A DNA stretch of 41,263 nucleotides, from positions 1 to 41,263 of the forward strand of contig SYMW01000259.1 in assembly GCA_005805305.1 (NCBI GenBank), written 5' to 3'. The position numbers were made by a program, and so were the translations under genes. Source of the DNA: Verrucomicrobiales bacterium (lineage in GTDB: Bacteria > Verrucomicrobiota > Verrucomicrobiia > Limisphaerales > F1-80-MAGS106). This document shows, piece after piece, positions 1-9,673 of the stretch (position 1 is the stretch's first letter; each line of letters starts with the position of its first letter). The notes under the pieces are model-generated. The model made no database searches. It saw only the letters and a list, made by a program, of their open reading frames with translations, and had not been told where the DNA came from.

Positions 1-145
1 AGTGATTCCAAGGCCTCATTTCAAGCGTTCCGAGTCATACCGAGCGGAACTGCTGGGTTCGAATAGTTGCGGATTATGTTGTGAATCCGCTTTTTAGTTC
101 GGAAGTAATTTTTGCACGGTTCCTAAATCCAAGCAAACACGCCAA

Positions 146-2698
146 ATGACGGCCTTCACGGAATTCGCCGTCAAATTTCCTTCTCTCGGCGACAAGGCCA
201 TCGTGTTCGAAAATGGCGGTTTTATCTATCGATTTGACTTCTCCACCGAAAAGGCAGTGAAGGTGCCCATCGAAATTCGCGAAGACTTCGCCATTGGCCG
301 CGGTGGACACAAGGACGTGAGCAAGGAGACCACGTCGTTTGATATCGCCCCCGATGGCAGCCGCGGTGTGATCGGCGCTCGCGGGGAAGTTTTCAGTGTC
401 CCAGCGAAACATGGCCCGACCCGTAACCTCACGCACACTCCTGGCGTACACGAGCGCGACGCGGTTTGGTCCCCCGACGGCAAATGGATCGCGTTTGTCA
501 GCGACCAGAGCGGTGAAGACGAGATTTGGATTCGCGCACAGGACGGCTCCGGCGAGGCGAGGCAGATCACCACCGGCGCGGACACGTACAAATACGACCC
601 GGTCTGGTCGCCTGACTCGAAACGGCTCGCTTGGACCGATAAGAAAAACCGGCTCCAAATCGTCGAGGTTGAATCCAAAGCCGTGTCTCTCGCAAGCCAG
701 TCAGAGGCCTTTGAGATAGGATTTTTTGCCTGGTCTCCCGACAGCCAGTGGATCGCCTTCACCAAGCCCGAGGTGCGCCGCTTCGGAAACATCTACCTCC
801 ACAGCCTCGAATCGAAGAATTCAATCCAAGTCTCGGATGGATGGTTCGAAGTCAAGGCGCCGGAATTCAGCAGCGATGGAAAATACCTCTTTTTCGTCTC
901 CGAGCGCAGCTTCAACCCAACCTACAGCGAGACGGAGTGGAACCATGCCTATGTGGACATGGAACGAATCTATCTGGTGACCCTGTCGAAAGACACAAAG
1001 TCGCCTTTCGCGCCAAAATCCGATGAAGTGAAGATCAAGGAAGAAAAGAAAAGCGGGCAGCCCAAGGACGAGCCGCCCGATGTCAAAACAGCGGATGAGG
1101 CCGCTAAAAAAGGCGATTCGAAACCCGGGGAACCGAAAGATTCAAAGACGGAATCGGAGCCGAAAGAAGCTAAGAAAGTCGTCGTGAAGGTGGATGCGGA
1201 AGGGCTGCAGCAGCGCATCACGGTGCTTCCACCCGCCGCCTCGAAGTATGGCGCGCTGACCTCTGCCGGCGACAAGCTCTTCTATCTGAAGAAGGGAAAA
1301 TTGCACCTGTTTGATTTGGAGAAGGAGAAGGAAACCGAGATTGGCGAGGTTGCGGGCTACCGAGTTTCCGCCGACAAGAAGAAGATGCTCGTCAAGACAG
1401 GCTCTGAATACGCCATCGTGGACCTGCCGACCGCCAAGCTTGATACGAGCGACAAAAAGCTCAACCTCGCCGATCTCAGCGTCACGTTGGATCGCCGGGC
1501 CGAATGGAGCCAGATTTATCGTGAATGCTGGCGGCAGATGCGCGATTTTTTCTTCGACCCAAACCTGCACGCCGTGGACTGGCCCGCGATGCGCGCGCGC
1601 TATGAACCTCTCCTGGCCCACATCCAACACCGCGCGGATCTCACCTACGTCATCGGCGAAATGATCGGTGAGCTGAACATTGGCCACGCCTACGTGGGCG
1701 GGGGCGACTATCCTAAACCCGAGCGCGTTCCTCTCGGCCTGCTCGGGGCGGCGATCAGCCGTGACGCCACCGGTTTCTATCGCATCGACCGGATCCTGCG
1801 CGGCCAGAATTGGGATCCCAAATACCGGAGTCCGCTCACCGAGATAGGCGTCAACGTGAAACGCGGCGACTTCATTATCGCGGTCAACGGCAAGTCCACC
1901 AAAGAGATGACGGATCTCTACGCCTCCCTCGTGAACACCGCGGGCAAGCAAGTGAAGCTGCGAATCAACGCCGAAGCGAAAGAGGAGGGGGCTCGTGACG
2001 AAACTGTGGTTCCGACCGACAACGAGCACCCGCTTTACTACCTCAACTGGGTTCTCGGAAACATAGAGGCTGTCGAGAAAGCCACGGACGGCAAGGCCGG
2101 GTATGTCCATATTCCCGACATGGGAGTTCCGGGCCTGAACGAGTTCGCCAAGTTTTATTACCCGCAGCTCCATAAAGAAGCTTTGGTCGTGGATGCCCGG
2201 GGCAACGGAGGCGGGAATGTTTCTCCAATGATCATCGAGCGTTTGCGGCGGGAGCCGGCCATGTGGACGATCGCCCGCAATGGCGCCGTGAATGTGGACC
2301 CCTCTGGAACCGTGCTCGGGCCCAAAGTGCTCTTGCTGGATCAGCATAGCGCGAGTGACGGGGACATCGTGGGCTACCGCTTCCGGAAGCACAAACTCGG
2401 GCCGATCATCGGTCAAAGATCTTGGGGCGGCGTTGTGGGCATTCGCGGATCGCTGCCTTTGCTCGATGGCGGCTTTCTGAACCGACCAGAGTTCAGCCGC
2501 TTCGACCTCGAAGCCAAGGAATGGATCATGGAAGGGACCGGCGTTTCGCCAGATATCGAGGTCGACAACGATCCCGCCCGCGAGTTTGCCGGCGAAGATG
2601 ATCAACTCCTTCGCGGCATCGAGGAGATCAAAAAGGCGCTCGTCGCCAACCCGGTCAAAGTACCTGCCGCTCCGCCCTATCCTGACAAGAAGCGGTAG
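146..2698 (+). CDS. Tricorn-like S41 serine protease, N-terminally truncated
   Basis: An 850-residue member of the tricorn-type S41 peptidase family, which degrades oligopeptides. WD/PD40-like beta-propeller repeats (motifs such as WSPDGKWIAF and WSPDSKRLAW) fill residues 1-290. A Lys/Glu/Pro-rich charged linker follows at about 293-350, then a second propeller stretch, a PDZ-like domain at about 530-612 and the S41 core at about 640-800. Candidate catalytic residues are His514 (NIGHAYVGG) and Ser737 (HSASDGD), with a Glu in the EGTGVSPDIEV segment. Full-length relatives run to roughly 1,050-1,100 residues, so about 200-250 residues of the first propeller are missing. Upstream of the ATG the same frame still reads family-like residues (SKQTRQMT) but reaches TAG at 95-97. 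This suggests a decayed 5' end rather than a native start. No signal peptide is visible at the ATG. Function of the remnant is uncertain. Confidence 0.85.
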   Translation: MTAFTEFAVKFPSLGDKAIVFENGGFIYRFDFSTEKAVKVPIEIREDFAIGRGGHKDVSKETTSFDIAPDGSRGVIGARGEVFSVPAKHGPTRNLTHTPGVHERDAVWSPDGKWIAFVSDQSGEDEIWIRAQDGSGEARQITTGADTYKYDPVWSPDSKRLAWTDKKNRLQIVEVESKAVSLASQSEAFEIGFFAWSPDSQWIAFTKPEVRRFGNIYLHSLESKNSIQVSDGWFEVKAPEFSSDGKYLFFVSERSFNPTYSETEWNHAYVDMERIYLVTLSKDTKSPFAPKSDEVKIKEEKKSGQPKDEPPDVKTADEAAKKGDSKPGEPKDSKTESEPKEAKKVVVKVDAEGLQQRITVLPPAASKYGALTSAGDKLFYLKKGKLHLFDLEKEKETEIGEVAGYRVSADKKKMLVKTGSEYAIVDLPTAKLDTSDKKLNLADLSVTLDRRAEWSQIYRECWRQMRDFFFDPNLHAVDWPAMRARYEPLLAHIQHRADLTYVIGEMIGELNIGHAYVGGGDYPKPERVPLGLLGAAISRDATGFYRIDRILRGQNWDPKYRSPLTEIGVNVKRGDFIIAVNGKSTKEMTDLYASLVNTAGKQVKLRINAEAKEEGARDETVVPTDNEHPLYYLNWVLGNIEAVEKATDGKAGYVHIPDMGVPGLNEFAKFYYPQLHKEALVVDARGNGGGNVSPMIIERLRREPAMWTIARNGAVNVDPSGTVLGPKVLLLDQHSASDGDIVGYRFRKHKLGPIIGQRSWGGVVGIRGSLPLLDGGFLNRPEFSRFDLEAKEWIMEGTGVSPDIEVDNDPAREFAGEDDQLLRGIEEIKKALVANPVKVPAAPPYPDKKR

Positions 2699-2738
2699 CG
2701 GGCGGGGAGAGTCCGCGCTGTTTGGGAGACAGCCTGGC

Positions 2739-3617
2739 TCAGCGAATGCTTGGATCGAACCGCCCGTTCCACCAGGCATTGTTCACGCCGCCTGAACCCA
2801 GCTTCTCGCCATCCAGTGCGGCTCGGGTCATGGAGGCGGCGTGCCCGTCCACCATCAAGATGTTCACCTTGCCGCCGTTACGTTCGGAAGGCGTTGAGCG
2901 ATGCGCGTCGGATCCGTCGTCGCCACCCTCATAATAGGCATTTCCAGAACTGGGCTCGGCGCTGGACTTGCGGCTGCCGCCGGAGCCAAGCAATCGCGAG
3001 CCAAGCGGGGGGTCGATCACATAAACGCCCGAGCCATCCGCTCCGTAGGGAAGAGCGGGAGATCCCTTGCGGGCGCCTTTGGTGTCTCCCAACGCCACGG
3101 TGGAGGACGGCGCTGCAATGGAACTCTCCGATGCATGAAACGGTGCGACGCCGCCCGGGACGCGCGTGTTGCCGAGATATTGATAATTGTATCCGAAACC
3201 TCCGTAGTATCGAGTCGTTCCAGGAACCTCCACCCCACCGGGAGCCGTGTGCGCGAATGGCTTGTTCATGTTGATCCTCTCCTCGGGCCGCAATTGCGGA
3301 CTCAGGTACACGTCGACGTTTTGCATGTACGGAAAGATGAGATCCGCCCAACGCACACGGGGCTGCCCCGCGACGGCGGGCAAGGAATGACCCGGAAAGC
3401 GGTCGGCGTAATCGTCGACGTAAAGAGTCAATCCGAGCCCTAGCTGGCGCAGATTACTGAGGCTGGTGACGGATTTCGCCTTGACCTTGGCGCGCGCCAA
3501 CGCGGGCAGCAGCATGCCTGCCAAAATCGCGATGATGGCGATGACCACCAGCAGTTCGATGAGCGTAAATCCCGATCGCGCCCCGCCCGAACTCCGCATC
3601 CGATAGCTTCTACTCAT
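2739..3617 (-). CDS. Pseudopilin-like secreted protein (type II secretion/DUF1559-like)
   Basis: A 292-residue protein with a type IV pilin/pseudopilin leader. A short basic N-terminus precedes the methylation signature [13 protein letters not shown] at residues 16-28, cleavable after Gly16 by a prepilin peptidase, and a single hydrophobic helix runs to about residue 41. The C-terminal domain is exported, Gly/Ser-rich, and contains the verrucomicrobial/planctomycetal H-X9-DG type ending ([15 protein letters not shown]). Such proteins are numerous in this phylum and their ligands are unknown. No secretion ATPase, secretin or prepilin peptidase lies nearby, so it must rely on machinery elsewhere. 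It is convergent with the tricorn-like gene, 40 nt away. The helix-coding DNA is nearly identical to that of the pseudopilin at 9674-10549. Confidence 0.9.
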   Translation of the reverse strand: MSRSYRMRSSGGARSGFTLIELLVVIAIIAILAGMLLPALARAKVKAKSVTSLSNLRQLGLGLTLYVDDYADRFPGHSLPAVAGQPRVRWADLIFPYMQNVDVYLSPQLRPEERINMNKPFAHTAPGGVEVPGTTRYYGGFGYNYQYLGNTRVPGGVAPFHASESSIAAPSSTVALGDTKGARKGSPALPYGADGSGVYVIDPPLGSRLLGSGGSRKSSAEPSSGNAYYEGGDDGSDAHRSTPSERNGGKVNILMVDGHAASMTRAALDGEKLGSGGVNNAWWNGRFDPSIR

Positions 3618-3764
3618 GAGTTAAGCATGACTGAACCATCCGAGACGCGCTCACGGCCATTTGCGATTCTTTGGCGGTGAATTGCGTTTAGGGACGGGGG
3701 CTGCCAGGAGCCGCCACGATGGTATCTGCGGCGCGAGCAGTGGCCAGCGGGCCTCCAACGATGT

Positions 3765-4970
3765 TCACGGGCCAAGCCGCACGCGGAAGAATTGAGGTGG
3801 GATTGAGGACCCCGCCGGAGCGGGAATGCGCCACGGAAATGGAGGCTCCGGCGATTGAATCACCTCAGCCGAACGCCAGGTAGTCAGATCGCTCGAAACT
3901 TCAAAGATGTAGTCCGGCCCGGCGGCCACTTGGGCGCCAGCCGTGGCGGCGCCGGTGCCAGGGACTCTTGGATGCGTCCCGTCCCGGGTGAAGTGCACGG
4001 TCCCAAGCGGAGCTGAAATGTGGAGGGAGAAACCGGACGTCACACGCCCGCCATGCTGGCTGAAGGCCGGGGCCGCCGTGCTTGGATAAAGTCCGCCGGC
4101 GCGCAATTGGCTCAGGAGCGTTTCAGTGCGCCCAGGAAAATATTGGGTGAGGAGCCTCTCTTTCTCGGACTGGAGGTGCTCATCGCGCGTGTGAAGGACA
4201 TAAGGTCCGCTCGAGTAGCGATGGACATCGCGCCTGTAATCTCCCCAGCGAGCTGATTCCGCAACCATCGCCAATTCGACCTCCGGCGAGAGAGCGCCGC
4301 GATTCAAAAGATGCCGATGGATCCGATCGGCGAAATCGAGGCGGTATTGGGAATTGGCGGACAATTTCCTGTGGAGCCCGGATGCCGGGTCCGAGCTGGC
4401 GACTCGATTCTGGGCCGGTGAATTCAGCATCAGCTCTCCGTCCCAAACCAGGTATTTGAAGCCTTCCAACGATGCTCGTTTGCGGAGGGCGTACCAGTTC
4501 TTGTTCAGGCCCCAATCCTCGTGTCCCACATAGAAATGAAGCGTGATGTAATCGATGTAGTGCGGCACGTCGAGCAGCCGTTGCATGGCGAGGTATTGCG
4601 CGTCATCCTGGAGATTTGAGAGGCCAATCATGGAGTTCTACGCGATCCTGTTCCCGTCCACCAACTGCCCTTCGTTCACCACGTCGTAGTCCGCCTTCCC
4701 GCCTCCCAGATAGCCCGCACCAAACGCCGCGTCCGGCCTTTCCGTGGGATCGTAAACGCCCCAATACAGACCATTGACGTAAAGATGAAAAAAACGGCTG
4801 CGCACCGCCAATCCGGTCATGGCGCGCTGGCTGTCTTTCATGAAGGCATCCCGCACTCGCTGTCCTCGAGGCCGCTGGGAACCGTTCCACTGCATCCAGG
4901 AATTGTTGGAATCGAGCATGGAGTGGGCCGAAAAAGTCGCGAGCCATCGAAAAGAACCGAGGGCTTCGAT
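3765..4970 (-). pseudogene. Decayed CotH-type secreted protein gene with in-frame amber stop
   Basis: Two reading blocks lie in the same minus-strand frame: 4641-4919 (NNSWMQWNGSQRPRG, FFHLYVNGLYWGVYDPTERP) and 3765-4634 (YIDYITLHFYVGHEDWG, FKYLVWDGELML). They are separated only by a TAG at 4638-4640. The two blocks read as one CotH-kinase-type domain. In relatives recalled from this family the corresponding motif is a Trp-Asn pair, so a TGG-to-TAG change would explain the break. The C-terminus ends with the usual FEVSSDLTTW/FFRVRLGP-type secreted tail. Upstream of about 4970 the homology fades and the frame meets a TGA near 5005, so the signal peptide and N-terminal domains are missing. It is related to the intact CotH protein at 31173-35645, but is not a close copy. 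An expressed truncated protein cannot be excluded, but loss of function is likely. Confidence 0.8.
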
Positions 4971-5259
4971 AGGGCCGCTTCTTGGGAGTGTCTGGCTCGT
5001 TCACCGTGGCATCCTCACCAATGCAGCGAGTGATCGCGACCGTTTGGGCCAAAACTTTTCGAAGCAACAGCAAACCGGCAAGAAATCCCGGCACTTTGGC
5101 GAACTGCCTGGCTAGAAGGTTCGGCAGTCCCACGATCCACAACCTGGCCATGAAGTTTCCGAACATTCGAGGAACCTCGTGGCAGTCGGGACTGGAAACC
5201 GACAACCATAAACAAGCGTGGCGATTTGGGATCCCTCCAATGTTTGTTTTATCGATCAA

Positions 5260-5681
5260 GGCATGTGGCAGGCGTTGCTTCAGCTCGAAGGGACCAGGGA
5301 GGGCATCGTGACTCGCTCAAGAAGGAGCAGACCACTCGCTGCGAGATGGCCTGAGGCATCCGGCGCTGGATCCTCAGTTCTATTGCAAAGTGTGATTGGG
5401 CCTTGCCCGGAATGATCCAAAAAGGCACTAACTTTTAGACGCGACTATGCAATATTCGGTAGGGCTGCGCTGCCGCGCAGCCATGATTGTGCTAAATCAA
5501 ATTGAAGATTGACCCTGTTTTCAATCGCTACTGGATCATGAGGAAAACGAGAGGCCGCAAAATGACCTGCTGCGCTGAGCCATCCAGGCTGCGCGGCAGC
5601 GCAGCCCTACCTTTAGCTGAATTGTCACGGTTTAGAGTGAACGCGCAGTTGTAAGACTGCTGCGCAGGAATCACGCGGTGG
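5260..5681. other. Gene-free interval carrying a MITE-like element
   Basis: About 420 bases between the decayed CotH region and the ceramidase-like gene. No convincing coding frame was seen. The short open frames on either strand have no recognisable motif. The only clear structure is the inverted-repeat element at 5458-5611, which ends 70 bases before the ATG of the ceramidase-like gene and may therefore lie in or next to its promoter. Confidence 0.55.
5458..5611. mobile_element. Small non-coding element with perfect 25-bp terminal inverted repeats
   Basis: Bases 5458-5482 are an exact reverse complement of 5587-5611. Each terminal repeat begins GGTAGGGCTGCGC and is itself a hairpin (GGCTGCGC-TGCC-GCGCAGCC). 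The 104-base interior has no ORF and lower GC than its surroundings. Short length, perfect terminal repeats and lack of coding sequence fit a miniature inverted-repeat element or REPIN-like pair of palindromes. No clear target-site duplication is visible in the flanks. No transposase occurs in the window, so mobilisation in trans is inferred. The termini could also act as a transcription terminator or as a structured RNA. Confidence 0.75.
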
Positions 5682-6464
5682 ATGGCCATGAATGTAAAAT
5701 TTGTTGCACGTTTCTGGCGGCATGGGGTGATTTTCGGGATCGTGTTTGGCTCTCTCGTGGTCTTGCTCGGTAGGCCGCCTTTTGGGCAGGATCCGCGCTA
5801 TCATGATTTCGCGGACCGCCGCTCGTGCCTCGGTGTTCCTAATTGCCTCGATGTGGTTTCCAATGCTCCGTTCTTGCTGGTGGGAGCTGCGGGCTTGCGG
5901 CTTTGCATGAGGCGCCGGTTTGCTGGAGCCTTGCTTTCTTGGATGGTGTTCTTCGCGGGCGTGGCGTTGGTGAGTGCCGGCTCGGCGGCCTATCACTGGC
6001 GCCCATCCAATGGCACCTTGGTTTGGGACAGGCTGCCGATGACGATCGGGTTCATGGCGCTGTTCGTGGCGTTGCTGAGCGAATTCATCAATAGAAAGCT
6101 TGAACGGGTTCTGCTTGGGCCCGCTTTGCTAGCGGGGTTCGCAAGCGTTCTTTACTGGCATTTTTTTGATGACTTGCGCTTTTACGTTTGGGTGCAGTTT
6201 ATGCCCTTAATCGTCATTTTGGCTCTGCTGGCCTTTTTCCGGAGTCGATTTACCCATCAATGGCCCCTCCTGGGGGCGCTCGCCTGCTACGTGGCGGCCA
6301 AAGCATTCGAGGCCTTCGACCATGAAGTATTTAGATGGACACAGGGCGCCATCGGAGGACACGCTTTCAAGCACCTGCTCGCGGCCGCGGGTTGCGGCCT
6401 CATCCTTGAAATGCTTCGCAAAAGAACACCGATGGAAGGATTCAGTGAGTCGTCAGGTACTTGA
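5682..6464 (+). CDS. CREST-superfamily (alkaline ceramidase-like) integral membrane hydrolase
   Basis: A 260-residue, very hydrophobic protein with about seven predicted membrane helices. It carries the pattern of alkaline ceramidases and other CREST hydrolases. A YHDFADRR/VSNAPFLLVG stretch follows the first helix, then GSAAYHWRPSNGTLVWDRLP (Ser, His and Asp positions), and the last helix has GHAFKHLLAAAG with two His residues. In characterised CREST enzymes the Ser, Asp and three His residues form a zinc-dependent amidase site. The bacterial substrate is unknown; an amide-linked lipid is the natural guess. The start at 5682 was chosen, with an in-frame ATG two codons later as an alternative. 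The 3' end overlaps the convergent haem-protein gene by 23 bases (6442-6464). Confidence 0.85.
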   Translation: MAMNVKFVARFWRHGVIFGIVFGSLVVLLGRPPFGQDPRYHDFADRRSCLGVPNCLDVVSNAPFLLVGAAGLRLCMRRRFAGALLSWMVFFAGVALVSAGSAAYHWRPSNGTLVWDRLPMTIGFMALFVALLSEFINRKLERVLLGPALLAGFASVLYWHFFDDLRFYVWVQFMPLIVILALLAFFRSRFTHQWPLLGALACYVAAKAFEAFDHEVFRWTQGAIGGHAFKHLLAAAGCGLILEMLRKRTPMEGFSESSGT

Positions 6465-9400
6465 GCAATTCGATCTGCTCCCGTTCGGGGAGCGCCTCCA
6501 GCAAACCCTCGGGCATCAGTGACTTGTCACTCTGGTCCCGCCGGTGCACATCCGATTTGGCGACCACGACCTGATCAGCGAGGGTCCGCAGCACGAGGGA
6601 GCCGGCTGTTTCGGACACAAGCAGGCCGGACAAAACTTCTCCCTTCGAGGTTTCAATCGTGGTCATTTGGAAGTCGGTTCCAATGACGGCGTTCGGGTCG
6701 ATGATATTTTCGAGATAGTAGCGGATGCCATGATTACCGGCGCCCGTCAATTCCGGTCCGATTCGATTACCGTCCTCCCCGAGCTTATGACAAGCCGCGC
6801 AAACCCTTTGGAAATGTTTGCGGCCTTCCCGACCGTCATAGGCCCAAAGCGGCGCTTCATCGAACACCTTCTGAAGCCGATTGATCTGAATCTGCTTTTC
6901 CGCCGGGGTCTGGAGGATTCGTCCCCAAGTCTGCGTGACACGCCTGTTGATTTCCAGGTTTTGCAACTGACCCAGCTGCCGGATATGAAATGCCGTGAGT
7001 TGATCCCGCTTCAATTCGTTCTTCGCCACCGCGTCCAGCAATGGGATGGCATGAGTAGCCCGGCTGGTCAGGGCGTTGATCGCAGCCGTTTTTTCAGCGG
7101 GCGTGAAGGTTTGGTATCGGCTCAAAATCGCGGGTGTGATGGACGCGTCGTCGATCCTTCCCAAGATCGAAAGGGATCGACCACGCAGGAAAGGATCGTC
7201 GAGCAATTTAATGAATGCCGGGAGGGAGCCAGAGTCGGGACCCCGGCTGAGCACGTCGAACGCATGAATTCTCGTGGGCCGATCGATTTTCGAATCTTCC
7301 AGTTCCTGTCTTAACCTTAAAAAAGTGGTGGTGTCTCCAAACACAGAAGCGAGCCGCTCAGTTTCCCGCCGGATTCGGGTATCCTCGCTCGCATACAGGA
7401 TTGAGGCCACGCGCTTCCAGTCGGGAGGCTGGGCCGCGCTCACACGCTGGCTCATTGCCAGCGCCAGTCCGGCGAGCCAGCGACGGCGTGTGTCTCCCGA
7501 AGAGGTTTCGAGCATGGAGACGATCTGGTTGACGGATTTCGGGTCCAGCGTGGCGGCATACCAATAGATCCAGTCCGCCAGTTGTGGATTCGGGGTGCGC
7601 GCGGCAAGCGCCATCGCGCGCGGAACGTCCTTTTCCATTCGCGGCCCGAGGCCGTGCCAGAGGAGGAAGGGAATATTACGATCTTGATTGTCCTCGGGCC
7701 TCGAAGCGAGCGCCTCCAAGATTTCCCAGGCGGCTTTGTCCGTCATTCGATGAGCCGCGGATGCGAGGTAGCGGCGCACGACCGGCGATGGGTCCATTCT
7801 GGCCAGTGTGATCAAGCGATCCAGCATGGGGCTCGAAATGGATCCGCGTTCCAAAGACAATTGAACCGCCCAAGCGCGAATCATTTCGTCTTTATCGTTG
7901 AGAAGTCCGATCCACATTGGGTCCGCGGAGCCGATCCCGTGCAAAGCCAAAAGGGCGTTCAGGCGGATCGTGCGTGAGGCGCCGGAAGCGAGCAAAGATC
8001 TGAGAGCCGCCACGTCCTCACGTTCCAACGGTGTGGATCTTGCACGTTCCATCAGCACGCGCCGGGCGGTCCTGGGAAACCATTGATTTTTATGGGACAT
8101 CAACCGCACCAATTCCGGGGCTGGCATTGCAGAGAGGTCCACTTTGGCTGGTTTGAAAGTCCCGGCGTGTTCGAGTCTATAGACGCGCCCATTCGCGCGG
8201 TCCCAGCGCTCGGTGATCGGGTTGTGGCAGTGTTGCCGGTCGTGCCAATCGATCACATAGACCGCGCCGTCAGGACCGTATTGAAGATCGATGGCGACGT
8301 ATTGTGGATCGGTGCAAAAGAACACGTCCTTGCCCGCATGGACGGTGTCAAAGCCGGAACCGAGGGGGGTGTTGATTTGCTGGTTGATTTGGTGGCCGCC
8401 CAAGTTGTGAGTGAAGAGGCGGCCCCGGTATTCGTCAGGCCAGTTGTCTCCAAGATAAATCATGGTTCCGACATGCGAATGGCCCCCGTAGATCGCGTCG
8501 CTGCCTTTCACCCCCGCGCCGCCGGCGCCGTGGTCGTAGCGGGCCGAAGCGAGCAGAAAATTTTGGAAATGCGGAAAATCCCGGGGCGGATCGGGCACGA
8601 TGTAGGGGGGATAATTGGCATTGGATTGATTCCAAAACTGCCCCCCTTGCAGCACGTGAGTCGTAAGGCCTCGGCCCCAATAACTGCGGCAGTGAGTCAT
8701 GAACAACTCGCCGTTCTCGTCGTAGTCCAATCCCCACGGATTGCTGCCTCCATGCGCAAAGACTTCAAACTCATGGCGCGCCGGATGGTAGCGCCAGACC
8801 CCGGCCCTCAATTCCACGCGGCGTTCATCGGACGTTCCGGGCTTGCCGATGCGGGCGTAGTTGAACACGCCCTGGTTGCCATAAAGCCAGCCGTCGGGGC
8901 CCCACAGAAAACTGTTTAAACATTCGTGGGTATCCTGATAGCCAAATCCTTCCAGAAGCACTTGGGGACGTGAATCCGGAACATCGTCGCCATTCCTGTC
9001 CGGGATGAACAGCAACTCGGGAGCCGCGCCAACCCACACACCGCCGAAACCAACTTCGAAGCCAGAGATGAGATTCAAACCTGTGGCGAAAACTTTCCGT
9101 GACTCGAACTTCCCGTCTCCATCCGAATCCTCGAGGATCACGAGGTCATCGAGTCCCTTCCCTTCCGGTTGCTTCTGAGGGTAGCTGAACGCCTCAGCGA
9201 CCCACAGCCGTCCGCGCGAATCGAAAGCAAAGGCAACGGGTTGTCGCACATCGGGCTCCGAGGCGATGGCCACGGCACGAAACCCTGTGGGCAAGTACAT
9301 CTGGGAGAGTGTTCGCTGCGTTCCCTCGCTCGCTCCCGGCGTCATTCGATTGGGGACGAGATGGCGCAAGACGGGGCTGCTCTGCAATCGTCCCGCGTCG

Positions 9401-9507
9401 GGCAAAGGTTCTTCGGAGAGAACGGCGCAACTGCCGATAGCGAGGCTGAGGGCGATTCGGTGAAAGGACGACCTCGTGATGTGCCTCACAAATGGGTGAG
9501 GGGACAT
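6442..9507 (-). CDS. Secreted propeller/HEAT-repeat protein with C-terminal haem-binding domain
   Basis: A 1,021-residue exported protein of the planctomycete/verrucomicrobial type that combines a putative membrane-bound dehydrogenase propeller with a Pirellula/Verrucomicrobium-type haem-binding domain. The ATG at 9507-9505 is chosen because it begins a signal peptide (ITRSSFHRIALSLAIGSC) and avoids overlap with the next gene; AAGG lies a few bases upstream. IGSC could be a lipobox. Residues of about 55-480 form a sugar-dehydrogenase-like propeller (VAFDSRGRLWVAE, GPDGWLYGNQG, GPDGAVYVIDWHD). Alpha-helical HEAT-like repeats follow at about 500-850. A cytochrome-c site CAACH at residues 903-907 precedes GPELTGAG and IIDPNAVIG. 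It probably oxidises a sugar or polyol in the periplasm and passes electrons to the haem. The substrate is not known. Confidence 0.92.
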   Translation of the reverse strand: MSPHPFVRHITRSSFHRIALSLAIGSCAVLSEEPLPDAGRLQSSPVLRHLVPNRMTPGASEGTQRTLSQMYLPTGFRAVAIASEPDVRQPVAFAFDSRGRLWVAEAFSYPQKQPEGKGLDDLVILEDSDGDGKFESRKVFATGLNLISGFEVGFGGVWVGAAPELLFIPDRNGDDVPDSRPQVLLEGFGYQDTHECLNSFLWGPDGWLYGNQGVFNYARIGKPGTSDERRVELRAGVWRYHPARHEFEVFAHGGSNPWGLDYDENGELFMTHCRSYWGRGLTTHVLQGGQFWNQSNANYPPYIVPDPPRDFPHFQNFLLASARYDHGAGGAGVKGSDAIYGGHSHVGTMIYLGDNWPDEYRGRLFTHNLGGHQINQQINTPLGSGFDTVHAGKDVFFCTDPQYVAIDLQYGPDGAVYVIDWHDRQHCHNPITERWDRANGRVYRLEHAGTFKPAKVDLSAMPAPELVRLMSHKNQWFPRTARRVLMERARSTPLEREDVAALRSLLASGASRTIRLNALLALHGIGSADPMWIGLLNDKDEMIRAWAVQLSLERGSISSPMLDRLITLARMDPSPVVRRYLASAAHRMTDKAAWEILEALASRPEDNQDRNIPFLLWHGLGPRMEKDVPRAMALAARTPNPQLADWIYWYAATLDPKSVNQIVSMLETSSGDTRRRWLAGLALAMSQRVSAAQPPDWKRVASILYASEDTRIRRETERLASVFGDTTTFLRLRQELEDSKIDRPTRIHAFDVLSRGPDSGSLPAFIKLLDDPFLRGRSLSILGRIDDASITPAILSRYQTFTPAEKTAAINALTSRATHAIPLLDAVAKNELKRDQLTAFHIRQLGQLQNLEINRRVTQTWGRILQTPAEKQIQINRLQKVFDEAPLWAYDGREGRKHFQRVCAACHKLGEDGNRIGPELTGAGNHGIRYYLENIIDPNAVIGTDFQMTTIETSKGEVLSGLLVSETAGSLVLRTLADQVVVAKSDVHRRDQSDKSLMPEGLLEALPEREQIELLKYLTTH

Positions 9508-9673
9508 CTCAAACCTTGAGGTTGCCTCGGATGGGGCGGCGGGGCGGCGGTTGATTGTGTCGTGGCTGACAAGCCCGGCTCGACGGATTCTCGCCCTCCC
9601 CTTTTCAGCGTCCGGTCCTGGTCTTGAATTCACTGAGGCTATCCTTCGAAAACAGCGGAGAACCGGGCAAGGA

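Noticed and set aside
50-70. GGGTTCGAAT resembling a tRNA T-arm
   Set aside because: No matching acceptor, D or anticodon arms could be built around it.
1142-2779. 545-codon minus-strand open frame inside the tricorn-like gene
   Set aside because: It is an antisense shadow of a gene with clear domains and has no recognisable motif itself.
4985-5259. Minus-strand frame with hydrophobic LPNLLARQFAKVPGFLAG stretch upstream of the CotH pseudogene
   Set aside because: The frame runs out of phase into the CotH remnant and an overlapping plus-strand frame looks equally plausible; no motif or ribosome-binding site supports either.
8083-8919. 278-codon plus-strand open frame in the haem-protein gene
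   Set aside because: Antisense shadow of the propeller domain, which has strong family motifs on the minus strand.
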